Of a stretch of DNA of 51,308 bases, positions 18,493 through 26,230 are shown piece after piece (the first letter of the stretch is position 1; the number at the start of each line of letters is the position of its first letter). Below the pieces are notes generated by a model. That model worked only from the letters and a program-made list of their open reading frames with translations, had not been told where the DNA came from and made no database searches. Both the position numbers and the translations under genes were made by a program. The stretch is from JACMOY01 sp038322575 (lineage in GTDB: Bacteria; Actinomycetota; Actinomycetes; Actinomycetales; Angustibacteraceae), in assembly GCA_038322575.1 (NCBI GenBank), contig JBBQGB010000019.1, forward strand, positions 1 to 51,308, in the 5' to 3' direction.

Positions 18493-19595
18493 TGGCGCGG
18501 GTCGACGTACGCCGCGTGCTGGTCACGGTCGCGGCTCCCGCGCTCGCCCTGGTGTTCGCGCTCGCGATCGCGAGCCTGGCGCTGCGGGCCAGCGGGCACA
18601 GCCCGGTCGACACCGCCCGGGCGATGGTGACGTACGCCCGGCAGGGCAGCACCCAGGTGCTGATCCTAAACACGGCGACGTACTACTACCTCGCCGCGGT
18701 GGCCGTCGCGATCGGCTTCCGGATGAACCTGTTCAACATCGGCGTCGACGGGCAGTACCGCCTCGCCGCGCTGTTGTCGGCGGCGGTCGGCGGCGCCGTG
18801 CACCTGCCGCGCCCCCTGCACCTGCTGCTCATCGTCGTCGTCGCGGTGACCGTCGGGGGTATGTGGGCCGCGATCGCCGGCGTGCTCAAGGCCTACCGCG
18901 GGGTCAGCGAGGTGATCAGCACGATCATGCTGAACGCCATCTCGACCGCGGTGATCGCCTACCTGCTCACGCCCGGCCGGCTCGCCGTCAGCACCCAGGG
19001 CAGCAACAACATCGGCACCCGGCCCATCCCGGTCTCGGGTCAGGTGCCGGGCCTCGACCTGATCCCCGGCGCCAACCGCCAGGTGTTCGGGTTCATCATC
19101 GTGTCGGCCCTGGTCGGCATCGGCTACGCGGTGCTGCTGAACCGCACCCGCTTCGGGTTCGACCTGCGCGCCACCGGGCGCTCGCAGTCGGCCGCCGTCG
19201 CCAGCGGCGTGAACGTCAAGCGGATGGTCGTCATCTCGATGGCGCTGTCCGGTGCCTGCGCCGGCCTGGTCGGCCTGCCGCAGCTGCTCGGCGCGTCCTA
19301 CTCGTACGCGCTGGACTTCCCGACCGGCATCGGGTTCACCGGCATCGCGATCGCCCTGCTGGGCCGCAACCACCCCGTCGGCATCGCGCTGGGTGCGCTG
19401 CTGTGGTCGTTCCTGGACCAGTCCTCGCAGATCCTCGACCTCGAGGGCGTGCCGAAGGAGATCGTGACGATCATGCAGGGCTCGACCGTGCTGTCGGTCG
19501 TCGTGGCCTACGAGCTGGTGCGGCGCTACTCGCAGGTGCTGGAGCAGAAGCGGGTCGGCGTCGCCCTCGGCCAGACCACGGGGGTGACGGCGTGA
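18492..19595 (+). CDS. nucleoside ABC transporter permease 1
   Basis: A 367-residue membrane protein of the BPD_transp_2 family with 8-10 hydrophobic segments. RMNLFNIGVDGQYRLAAL and FDLRATGRSQSAA (cytoplasmic coupling region) are signatures shared by BMP-linked permeases. The ATG overlaps the ATPase stop, and its own stop overlaps the next permease GTG (GTGA), so the three subunits are translationally coupled in fixed ratio. Confidence 0.94.
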   Translation: MARVDVRRVLVTVAAPALALVFALAIASLALRASGHSPVDTARAMVTYARQGSTQVLILNTATYYYLAAVAVAIGFRMNLFNIGVDGQYRLAALLSAAVGGAVHLPRPLHLLLIVVVAVTVGGMWAAIAGVLKAYRGVSEVISTIMLNAISTAVIAYLLTPGRLAVSTQGSNNIGTRPIPVSGQVPGLDLIPGANRQVFGFIIVSALVGIGYAVLLNRTRFGFDLRATGRSQSAAVASGVNVKRMVVISMALSGACAGLVGLPQLLGASYSYALDFPTGIGFTGIAIALLGRNHPVGIALGALLWSFLDQSSQILDLEGVPKEIVTIMQGSTVLSVVVAYELVRRYSQVLEQKRVGVALGQTTGVTA

Positions 19596-20848
19596 GCACC
19601 GAGGTCGCGCCGACCGCCGCTCCCGCGGGCCCGCGTCCCCGGGTGCGGGTCACGCCGGCCCGGACGGCGATCGCCGGGCTCGCGCTCGTCGTCCTGCTCT
19701 CGCTGGTGCGGGCCATCAGCGGGGCCGACGACCTCACGTCCGGGGGCGCCATCAGCGCGGCCCTGCTGCTCGCCGTCCCGATCGCGATGGCGGGTCTGGG
19801 TGGGCTGTGGTCCGAGCGCGCGGGCGTCGCCAACATCGGGCTCGAGGGGATGATGATCCTCGGCACCTGGGGCGCCGGGTGGGCCGGCTACCAGTGGGGG
19901 CCGTGGGCCGGGATCGTCGCGGCCGTGGTGTTCGGGGCGGTCGGTGGCCTGCTGCACGCGATCGCCACCGTCGTGTTCAACGTCGACCACATCGTCTCGG
20001 GTGTCGCGATCAACATCCTGGCGCTGGGCGCCACGCAGTTCCTGTCCAACGCCTACTTCGCCGGGCGTGACGGCGGCAGCACCAAGCAGTCCCCGACGGT
20101 CGACCCGCTCGGGACGGTGAGCGTGCCGTTCGTCGGCGACCCGCTGGCGAGCCTGGAGGCGCACCACTGGCTGCTGGTGTCCGACGTCGCCGGCATCCTG
20201 CGCGGGCTGCTGACCGACCTGTCGTGGATCACCGTGCTGGCCGTGCTCCTGTTCCCCCTGACGTTCCTCGTCCTGTGGCGCACCCCGTTCGGGCTGCGGC
20301 TGCGCGCCTGCGGCGAGAGCCCCACGGCCGCGGAGTCGTTGGGCGTCAACGTGTACCGGATGAAGATGGTCGCCGTCGTCGCGTCCGGGGCGTTCGCCGG
20401 GCTGGGCGGCGCATCGCTCGCGCTGGCCGCGTCGAGCTTCTACCAGGAGGGCCAGACCGGCGGCCGCGGCTACATCGGCCTGGCGGCGATGATCTTTGGC
20501 AACTGGCGCCCCGGCGGGCTGGCCGGCGGAGCGGCGCTGTTCGGGTTCGCGGACGCCCTGCAGCTGCGCGGCGGCGCCGCGGTCCACGCGCTGCTCCTGC
20601 TCGTCGCGATCCTCGTCGTCCTGGTCGGGGCGTGGCAGCTGCGCCGCCGCCGCCTCGTGCAGGGCGCGGTCGCGCTCGCGTGCGGGGTCGCCGTCCTGGT
20701 GATCTACCTGGTGACCACGACGGTGCCCTCGCAGCTGACCGGCTCGGTGCCGTACGTCACCACGCTGCTCGTGCTGGCCCTGGCCAGCCAGCGGCTGCGG
20801 ATGCCGGCCACCGACGGCATGCCCTACCGCCGCGGCGAAGGCGGGTGA
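19592..20848 (+). CDS. nucleoside ABC transporter permease 2
   Basis: A 418-residue permease, partner of the preceding one. ERAGVANIGLEGMMILG matches the conserved N-terminal motif of this family, and LRACGESPTAAESLGVN is the coupling-loop motif. It is longer than usual by an extra C-terminal pair of hydrophobic segments (about residues 325-395) ending in a basic tail. The start overlaps the previous stop and the stop overlaps the cdd start. Confidence 0.94.
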   Translation: MSTEVAPTAAPAGPRPRVRVTPARTAIAGLALVVLLSLVRAISGADDLTSGGAISAALLLAVPIAMAGLGGLWSERAGVANIGLEGMMILGTWGAGWAGYQWGPWAGIVAAVVFGAVGGLLHAIATVVFNVDHIVSGVAINILALGATQFLSNAYFAGRDGGSTKQSPTVDPLGTVSVPFVGDPLASLEAHHWLLVSDVAGILRGLLTDLSWITVLAVLLFPLTFLVLWRTPFGLRLRACGESPTAAESLGVNVYRMKMVAVVASGAFAGLGGASLALAASSFYQEGQTGGRGYIGLAAMIFGNWRPGGLAGGAALFGFADALQLRGGAAVHALLLLVAILVVLVGAWQLRRRRLVQGAVALACGVAVLVIYLVTTTVPSQLTGSVPYVTTLLVLALASQRLRMPATDGMPYRRGEGG

Positions 20849-21240
20849 GCGTGGACGTCGACTGGCAGGCGCTGCGCAGCGACGCCACCGAGGCCATGAC
20901 CCACGCCTACGCCCCTTACTCGCACTACCGGGTGGGTGTGGCCGGCCTGGTCGACGACGGCCGCGTCGTCGTCGGGTGCAACGTCGAGAACGCCTCCTAC
21001 GGCATCGGCCTGTGCGCCGAGTGCGGCATGGTCAGCCAGCTGCACCTCACCGGTGGCGGTCGCCTGGTCGCGGTGGCCTGCGTGGACGCCGACGGCGCGG
21101 TGCTCATGCCGTGCGGCCGGTGCCGCCAGCTGATCTGGGAGAACGGCGGCGCGAGCTGCCTGGTCGACACCCCGCAGGGCGTCAAGCCGATGAGCTGGGT
21201 GCTGCCCGAGGCGTTCGACGCCGACAAGCTCGACGGCTGA
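20845..21240 (+). CDS. cdd: cytidine deaminase
   Basis: A 131-residue homotetramer-type enzyme deaminating cytidine and deoxycytidine to uridine and deoxyuridine. C57-A-E59 holds a zinc ligand and the catalytic glutamate; C90 and C93 in PCGRC complete the zinc site. The GTG at 20845 overlaps the permease stop (GTGA); a second in-frame GTG at 20851 is possible. Its place directly behind the importer indicates immediate use of imported nucleosides. Confidence 0.96.
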   Translation: MSVDVDWQALRSDATEAMTHAYAPYSHYRVGVAGLVDDGRVVVGCNVENASYGIGLCAECGMVSQLHLTGGGRLVAVACVDADGAVLMPCGRCRQLIWENGGASCLVDTPQGVKPMSWVLPEAFDADKLDG

Positions 21241-21313
21241 GACCGCCGCCTGACCAGTACGCCGGCCGCGAACGGCGGCCACGGATCGGCCCGTCGTGCG
21301 TCAGGATCGGGCC

Positions 21314-22609
21314 ATGAGCGAAGCCTTCGACGCGGTCGACGTCATCATCGCCAAGCGCGACGCCCGCGAGCTGAGCGACGAGCAGATCGACTGGGTGGTC
21401 GACGCCTACACCCGCGGTGCGGTCGCTGATGAGCAGATGTCGGCGCTGGCCATGGCGATCCTGCTGCGCGGCATGAACCGCCGCGAGATCGCCCGCTGGA
21501 CCGGCGCGATGATCGCCAGCGGCGAGCGGATGTCGTTCACGCACCTGAGCCGGCCCACGGCCGACAAGCACTCGACCGGGGGCGTGGGCGACAAGGTCAC
21601 GCTGCCGCTGGCGCCGCTCGTGGCGGCCTGCGGCGTCGCCGTCCCGCAGCTGTCCGGACGCGGTCTCGGCCACACCGGCGGCACTCTCGACAAGCTCGAG
21701 GCGATCCCCGGCTGGCGGGCGAACCTGACGAACGCCGAGATGCTGCGCCAGCTCGAGGACGTCGGCGCCGTCATCTGCGCGGCCGGTGACGGACTGGCCC
21801 CGGCTGACAGGAAGCTGTACGCCCTGCGGGACGTCACCGGGACGGTCGAGGCGATCCCGCTGATCGCCAGCTCGATCATGAGCAAGAAGATCGCCGAGGG
21901 CACCGGCGCGCTGGTGCTCGACGTCAAGGTCGGGTCGGGCGCCTTCATGAAGACCGTGCCGGACGCCCGTGAGCTGGCCCGCACGATGGTCGAGCTCGGC
22001 ACCGACGCGGGCGTCACGACGGTGGCGCTGCTGACGAACATGCAGACGCCGCTGGGCCGCACCGCCGGCAACGCCCTCGAGGTGCGCGAGTCGCTCGAGG
22101 TGCTGGCCGGCGGGGGCCCGCCGGACGTCGTCGAGCTGACGCTCGCCCTGGCCCGCGAGATGCTCGCGGCCGCCGGCCGGGGCGACGTCGACCCCGCCGA
22201 GCGGTTGGCCGACGGCAGCGCCATGGACGTGTGGCGCTCGATGGTCGCGGCCCAGGGCGGCGACCCGGACGCCGAGCTGCCGCACGCCCGCGAGACCCAC
22301 CAGGTGCTCGCCCCCGCCGACGGGGTCGTGACCGCGCTGGACGCCCTGGCGGTGGGTGTCGCGGCCTGGCGGCTCGGCGCCGGGCGGGCCCGCAAGGAGG
22401 ACGTCGTGCAGGCCGGCGCCGGGGTCGAGCTGCACGTCAAGCCCGGGGCCGTCGTCCGCGGCGGCGAACCGCTGATGACCCTGCACACCGACACCCCCGA
22501 GCGGTTCGACCGGGCGTTGCAGGCCCTGGAGGGCTCGTACTTCATCGCCCCCGAGGGGTCGCGACCGGACCTGCTGCCGCTGGTGATCGAACGGGTCGCC
22601 GCAGGCTGA
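21314..22609 (+). CDS. deoA: thymidine (pyrimidine-nucleoside) phosphorylase
   Basis: A 431-residue enzyme splitting thymidine or deoxyuridine with phosphate to base and deoxyribose-1-phosphate. KHSTGGVGDK is the glycosyltransferase family 3 phosphate-binding signature, and GRGLGHTGGTLDKLE and SSIMSKKIAEG are thymidine phosphorylase motifs. The C-terminal ~100 residues form the PYNP domain. The ATG at 21314 fits the family N-terminus. It lies 73 bp after cdd and supplies the substrate for the phosphopentomutase-like enzyme and DeoC encoded at 29.5-31.9 kb. Confidence 0.96.
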   Translation: MSEAFDAVDVIIAKRDARELSDEQIDWVVDAYTRGAVADEQMSALAMAILLRGMNRREIARWTGAMIASGERMSFTHLSRPTADKHSTGGVGDKVTLPLAPLVAACGVAVPQLSGRGLGHTGGTLDKLEAIPGWRANLTNAEMLRQLEDVGAVICAAGDGLAPADRKLYALRDVTGTVEAIPLIASSIMSKKIAEGTGALVLDVKVGSGAFMKTVPDARELARTMVELGTDAGVTTVALLTNMQTPLGRTAGNALEVRESLEVLAGGGPPDVVELTLALAREMLAAAGRGDVDPAERLADGSAMDVWRSMVAAQGGDPDAELPHARETHQVLAPADGVVTALDALAVGVAAWRLGAGRARKEDVVQAGAGVELHVKPGAVVRGGEPLMTLHTDTPERFDRALQALEGSYFIAPEGSRPDLLPLVIERVAAG

Positions 22610-22633
22610 GATCCGGTGTGGCAGGCTGCGCCC

Positions 22634-22918
22634 ATGGTTCTCGAGGTCGCGATCATCGACGTCACCGACGGTGCGCAGCAGCAGTTCACCGCCGCCTACG
22701 AGCAGGCCCGCCACCTGGTGGCCGCCACCCCCGGCTGCGGGACGATGCGCCTGACCCAGGGGGTCGAGACGCCGACCCGGTTCGTGCTGCTCGTCGAGTG
22801 GGACCGCGTCGAGTCGCACGAGGACTTCCGGGCCAGCGAGCGGTTCGGGCAGTGGCGCGCGCTGATCGGGCCGCACTTCGACGGACCCCCTCACGTCGAG
22901 CACTTCGTCGACGTCTGA
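22634..22918 (+). CDS. antibiotic biosynthesis monooxygenase (ABM) fold protein
   Basis: A 94-residue ferredoxin-like single domain. LLVEWDRVESHEDFRASERF followed by an FDGPPHVEHF tail is typical of small ABM/YgiN-like proteins, some of which are haem or quinol monooxygenases and many of which have no known activity. No cofactor-binding residue can be named. The ATG at 22634 was preferred over a GTG 18 bases upstream, because homologues start M-V-L-E-V. It sits inside the nucleoside operon without an obvious link to it. Confidence 0.75.
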   Translation: MVLEVAIIDVTDGAQQQFTAAYEQARHLVAATPGCGTMRLTQGVETPTRFVLLVEWDRVESHEDFRASERFGQWRALIGPHFDGPPHVEHFVDV

Positions 22919-22927
22919 GGCCCGGCC

Positions 22928-23302
22928 GTGAGCGCGCCGCGCCGTCCGCGATCGGTGTACGACGTCGGCGCCGAGCCGGACCCGCGGTTCTCGATGGCGA
23001 ACGAGCGCACGGCGCTGGCGTGGATGCGCACCGCTCTGGCGCTCGTGGCGGCGGGAGTGGGGCTCACCTCGCTCGCCGAGGTCACCGACCTGCCCCGGTC
23101 GCTGGACGTCGTTGCCGCCGCTGCCTGCCTCGGCGGCGGTGGGCTCGCCCTGCGGGCTGTCCTCGCCTGGCGGGCGGCCGAGCGGGCCCTGCGCCTTGGG
23201 CGTCCGCTGCCGGCCCCGCGGGCGCTGACCTGGCTCGCAGGGCTGGTCGGTGGCATCGCGGTGCTGCTCGCCGGGTACGCCGCCGCACGGGTCTGGCGGT
23301 GA
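22928..23302 (+). CDS. DUF202 (YidH-like) membrane protein, first copy
   Basis: A 124-residue protein with three membrane segments. NERTALAWMRTALALVAAGVG is the DUF202 signature, with the charged R-T-A-L-A-W-x-R-T core just before the first helix. The biochemical role of the family is unknown. Its stop overlaps the GTG of a second, shorter DUF202 gene, a tandem pairing common in actinobacteria and suggestive of a heteromeric membrane complex. Confidence 0.85.
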   Translation: MSAPRRPRSVYDVGAEPDPRFSMANERTALAWMRTALALVAAGVGLTSLAEVTDLPRSLDVVAAAACLGGGGLALRAVLAWRAAERALRLGRPLPAPRALTWLAGLVGGIAVLLAGYAAARVWR

Positions 23303-23610
23303 CCACCGGGCCGGGGCTGCCGGCCGAGCGCACCGCACTCGCTTGGCAGCGCACGGCGGTGGCCGAGCTCGTGCTGTCCGCGTTCGTCGTCCTGGTGGCG
23401 GCCAGGCGTGGTTCACCGGCACTCCTCGCCCTGGCGGCCGCAGCGGCTGCGGTCGCCGTCGCCGCGGCACTGGCGGTCATCCCGCGGAGCGCGGGTCGCC
23501 GCCACGAGTCGGTCCACGCCCGGCTGGTCGCGGTCGCCCTCGCGACGACGGTGCTCGGGCTGGTCGCAGCGGCTGCGGCAGTAGGCTCAGCGGGTGCCCA
23601 CCACCCCTGA
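23299..23610 (+). CDS. DUF202 membrane protein, second copy
   Basis: A 103-residue protein with AERTALAWQRTAVAE at the N-terminus, the same DUF202 signature as its neighbour, and three hydrophobic segments very rich in Ala and Val. The GTG start overlaps the preceding stop (GTGA), and the 3' end overlaps the add start by 17 bp. Function unknown. Confidence 0.82.
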   Translation: MTTGPGLPAERTALAWQRTAVAELVLSAFVVLVAARRGSPALLALAAAAAAVAVAAALAVIPRSAGRRHESVHARLVAVALATTVLGLVAAAAAVGSAGAHHP

Positions 23611-24748
23611 CGACGCGACCGTGACCGACGCCGTGCGGCAGGCGCCCAAGGTCCTGCTGCACGACCACCTGGACGGTGGGCTGCGGCCGCAGACGATCCT
23701 CGAGATCGCCGCCGAGGTGGGGTACGGCGGACTGCCGGCGTCCGACGCCGAGACGCTGGGGCGGTGGTTTCGCGAGTCCGCCGACTCCGGGTCGCTCGAG
23801 CGCTACCTCGAGACGTTCGCCCACACGGTCGCGGTGATGCAGACCGCGCAGGGGTTGCGGCGCGTGGCGTCGGAGTGCGCGCAGGACCTCGCCGCCGACG
23901 GCGTCGTGTACGCCGAGGTGCGCTACGCCCCCGAGCAGCACCTGGCCGGCGGGCTCTCGCTGGACGAGGTGGTGGTCGCGGTGCAGCAGGGGCTGCGCGA
24001 GGGCGAGACCCTCGCAGCCCAGGCGGGGCACCGGATCCGGGTCGGGACGCTGGTGACGGCGATGCGGCACGCGGCCAACGGGATGGAGATCGCCCGTCTC
24101 GCGGTGCGCTACCGCGACGAGGGCGTCGTGGGGTTCGACATCGCCGGCGCCGAGGCGGGCTACCCGCCCACCCGGCACCTTGACGCGTTCGAGTACCTGC
24201 GCCGCGAGAACGCCCACTTCACGATCCACGCCGGCGAGGCGTTCGGTCTGCCCAGCATCTGGGAGGCGATCCAGTGGTGCGGCGCCGACCGGCTGGGTCA
24301 CGGCGTCCGGATCGTCGACGACCTGCGGGTCGGGGCGCGGCCGTTCGCGGACGACCCGGCCGCGGCAGTCGGCGCACGGCTCGAGGACGTCGAGCTCGGG
24401 CTGCTCGCCGCCTACGTGCGCGACAAGCGCATCCCGCTCGAGCTGTGCCCGTCGTCCAACGTGCAGACCGGTGCGGCCGCGTCGGTGGCCGTCCACCCGA
24501 TCGGCCTGCTCAAGCGGCTGCGCTTTCGGGTCACCGTCAACACCGACAACCGGCTGATGAGCGGCACGTCGATGTCGCGCGAGATGCAGCTGCTCGTCGA
24601 CGAGCTCGGGTGGACGATCGCCGACCTGCGCTGGGTCACGATCAACGCGATGAAGTCCGCGTTCATCCCCTTCGACGAGCGGCTCGCGATCATCGACGAC
24701 GTCATCAAGCCCGGTTACGCCGAACTGGTGCCACTTCATCAATCCTGA
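23594..24748 (+). CDS. add: adenosine deaminase
   Basis: A 384-residue zinc enzyme converting adenosine and deoxyadenosine to inosine forms. H23 and H25 in HDHLDG are zinc ligands, FTIHAGEA carries the catalytic Glu region, RLGHGVR the catalytic His, and NTDNRLMSGT the C-terminal metal-binding Asp; NTDN replaces the NTDD seen in many bacteria but is frequent in actinobacteria. The GTG start overlaps the DUF202 gene by 17 bp; no later start would keep the N-terminal strand. Its product inosine is the substrate for the nucleoside phosphorylase at 31.9 kb. Confidence 0.95.
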   Translation: MPTTPDDATVTDAVRQAPKVLLHDHLDGGLRPQTILEIAAEVGYGGLPASDAETLGRWFRESADSGSLERYLETFAHTVAVMQTAQGLRRVASECAQDLAADGVVYAEVRYAPEQHLAGGLSLDEVVVAVQQGLREGETLAAQAGHRIRVGTLVTAMRHAANGMEIARLAVRYRDEGVVGFDIAGAEAGYPPTRHLDAFEYLRRENAHFTIHAGEAFGLPSIWEAIQWCGADRLGHGVRIVDDLRVGARPFADDPAAAVGARLEDVELGLLAAYVRDKRIPLELCPSSNVQTGAAASVAVHPIGLLKRLRFRVTVNTDNRLMSGTSMSREMQLLVDELGWTIADLRWVTINAMKSAFIPFDERLAIIDDVIKPGYAELVPLHQS

Positions 24749-24904
24749 GGATGTGCCCGTCGGGGGTGCGGGCGCAGGATCAGCACGTGATCGGGGCTCC
24801 CCGGTCGGAGCGAGGCGCAGATCCACCCGGCGAGCTGGTCGCCATGGCCGGGTGGGGAGCCAGAGGCGAAACCGACGCTCGCACTGCTGACAAAGGACGC
24901 ACGA

Positions 24905-25582
24905 GTGAGCAAGCGCAGCATCATCAAGATCACCGGGTTCATCGGCACCCTCGGGGCGGGTGCGGCCCTGGTCGCAGGCGCCGCAACCGGCACCGGCGCC
25001 TACTTCACCAGCAGCCTGGACGGCTCGATCGCGGGGAGCTCGGGCCACCTCACGATGAAGTCGTCGGATCGGACGCTCAACTTCACCGACCTGATGCCGG
25101 CCCAGGAAGTCACGAAGAACGTCGACTACGACATCGACGTCAGCTCCGGTACCAGCGACGTCTGGATGACCTTCGACCCGACCACCCTCGGGTACCAGCA
25201 GTTCACCGGCACCAAGGGCAACAGCATCTTCCCGGCCGGCGGTATGGGCCGCTTCGGCCACTTCAAGGTCGGTGCGAACGGCGCGACGCTGTTCGACAGC
25301 TACAACCTCCAGCTGGCCCCGGCGGGCTCCACCAACTGCACCGACGCGAACGGCCACGGCTCGGTCGCTCCTCCCGCCTCTCGCGGCGAGACGCCCGGCT
25401 ACTGCGGCGTCCCGGCGGCGATCCTCGTCGCCGTCAACGTCCCGAACACCGGGACCGGCCAGATCCAGGTCACCTACGGCATCACCGGTCGCGCGACGGG
25501 TCAGCGGACCGACCTGCCCGCGGTCGGGTTCAAGCTCGTCGCCACGCAGCACGGCATCCGTCCGGACGCCGAGAACTTCTGA
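24905..25582 (+). CDS. TasA/CalY-like secreted protein with SipW-dependent signal peptide
   Basis: A 225-residue exported protein. Lys/Arg-rich MSKRSIIK, a hydrophobic stretch and the site ATGTGAYFTSS (residues 28-37) match signal peptides cut by SipW; the mature N-terminus would start near A-Y-F-T. Mature TasA and camelysin proteins are beta-rich and TasA forms extracellular fibres. The body is Gly/Thr/Asn-rich with ...MPAQEVTKNVDY and a single cysteine pair (in TNCTDA and GYCGVP). AAAGGA precedes the start by 8 bases. The next gene is the matching signal peptidase. No Spo0A-type or tapA-like partner is present. Fibre formation is inference. Confidence 0.75.
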   Translation: MSKRSIIKITGFIGTLGAGAALVAGAATGTGAYFTSSLDGSIAGSSGHLTMKSSDRTLNFTDLMPAQEVTKNVDYDIDVSSGTSDVWMTFDPTTLGYQQFTGTKGNSIFPAGGMGRFGHFKVGANGATLFDSYNLQLAPAGSTNCTDANGHGSVAPPASRGETPGYCGVPAAILVAVNVPNTGTGQIQVTYGITGRATGQRTDLPAVGFKLVATQHGIRPDAENF

Positions 25583-25597
25583 TCCACCCTGCTGGGC

Positions 25598-25630
25598 CGT
25601 GGGCGGGTGCCTCTCCAGGCCCCGCCCACG
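25598..25630 (+). promoter_or_regulatory. strong hairpin between TasA-like and signal peptidase genes
   Basis: Arms 25598-25607 and 25621-25630 (CGTGGGCGGG and its inverse complement) pair perfectly, and inner GCCT/AGGC extends the stem by 4 bp around a CTCC loop. It lies 15 nt after the TasA-like stop and 41 nt before the peptidase start, with no T-run. It probably stabilises the upstream message or attenuates read-through so that the secreted protein outnumbers its peptidase. Confidence 0.8.
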
Positions 25631-25671
25631 TCCCATGTCCCCGCCCCGTCCCCTGCTACGAGGAGCTCCTG

Positions 25672-26154
25672 GTGCGTCGAGTCGTCAGTGCAGCCGTGCT
25701 CGGCCTGCTGCTCGCCGTAGGGGTCGCCGGGGCGGTCTGCTGGCAGCAGGGGCTGCGCCCGTACGTGATCCGCACCGGCTCGATGGATCCGACGTACCCG
25801 GTGGGCGCGCTGGTGCTCGACGACACGAGCGTCGCCGCCGCCGCCGAGCCCGGCGACGTGGTGACCTTCCGCACCCGATCGGGTCCTGTCACGCACCGGC
25901 TGGTCGGCCGCACCGCGACCGGCTGGTCGACCAAGGGTGACGCCAACCGCGACGCGGACCCGTGGACCGTGCCCCCGCGGCACGTGATCGGCGTGGTGCG
26001 CACCGGTGTGGCCGGGCTGGGCTACCTGATGGTCTTCTTCCAGCAGCCCACCGGCGTCCCGTCCCTGATGGTGCTGTGCACGTGCCTGGCGCTGGCGTGG
26101 AGCATCTTCTTCCCCGACCACCGCGACGACCGGCTCGTGGGCACCGTGGGCTGA
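25672..26154 (+). CDS. sipW: signal peptidase I, SipW (ER) type
   Basis: A 160-residue membrane peptidase. S37 in RTGSMDP is the catalytic nucleophile; the second catalytic residue is H75 in GPVTHRLVG instead of the Lys of ordinary bacterial signal peptidases, which defines the SipW/ER type. KGDANRDADPW (D90, D95) is the third conserved box. One N-terminal and two C-terminal membrane segments are visible. The GTG at 25672 has AGGAG 7 bases upstream. It directly follows the TasA-like gene and should process it at the membrane outer face. Confidence 0.9.
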   Translation: MRRVVSAAVLGLLLAVGVAGAVCWQQGLRPYVIRTGSMDPTYPVGALVLDDTSVAAAAEPGDVVTFRTRSGPVTHRLVGRTATGWSTKGDANRDADPWTVPPRHVIGVVRTGVAGLGYLMVFFQQPTGVPSLMVLCTCLALAWSIFFPDHRDDRLVGTVG

Positions 26155-26172
26155 CTCCCGATCTGGTCCGTT

Positions 26173-26199
26173 GGGGGCGGATTCGTCCATTCCGCCCTC
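26173..26199 (+). terminator. candidate terminator after sipW
   Basis: GGGCGGA (26175-26181) pairs with TCCGCCC (26191-26197), extended to 9 bp with one G-T pair, with a 9-nt loop. It lies 18 bp after the sipW stop and 32 bp before the kinase start. No T-run follows, as is usual in such GC-rich DNA. It suggests that tasA-like/sipW and the two-component genes are separate transcripts. Confidence 0.5.
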
Positions 26200-26230
26200 G
26201 GCTGTCGGACCTCGGTGCCAAGATCGCACC

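Noticed and set aside
21182..23470. Long open frame antisense to deoA and the ABM gene
   Set aside because: Shadow of GC-rich codon bias: repetitive Arg/Gly/Ala/Asp/His composition and no recognisable domain, whereas the opposite strand encodes clear enzymes. The same applies to other long antisense frames, for example opposite sdhA, add and the carboxylase alpha gene.
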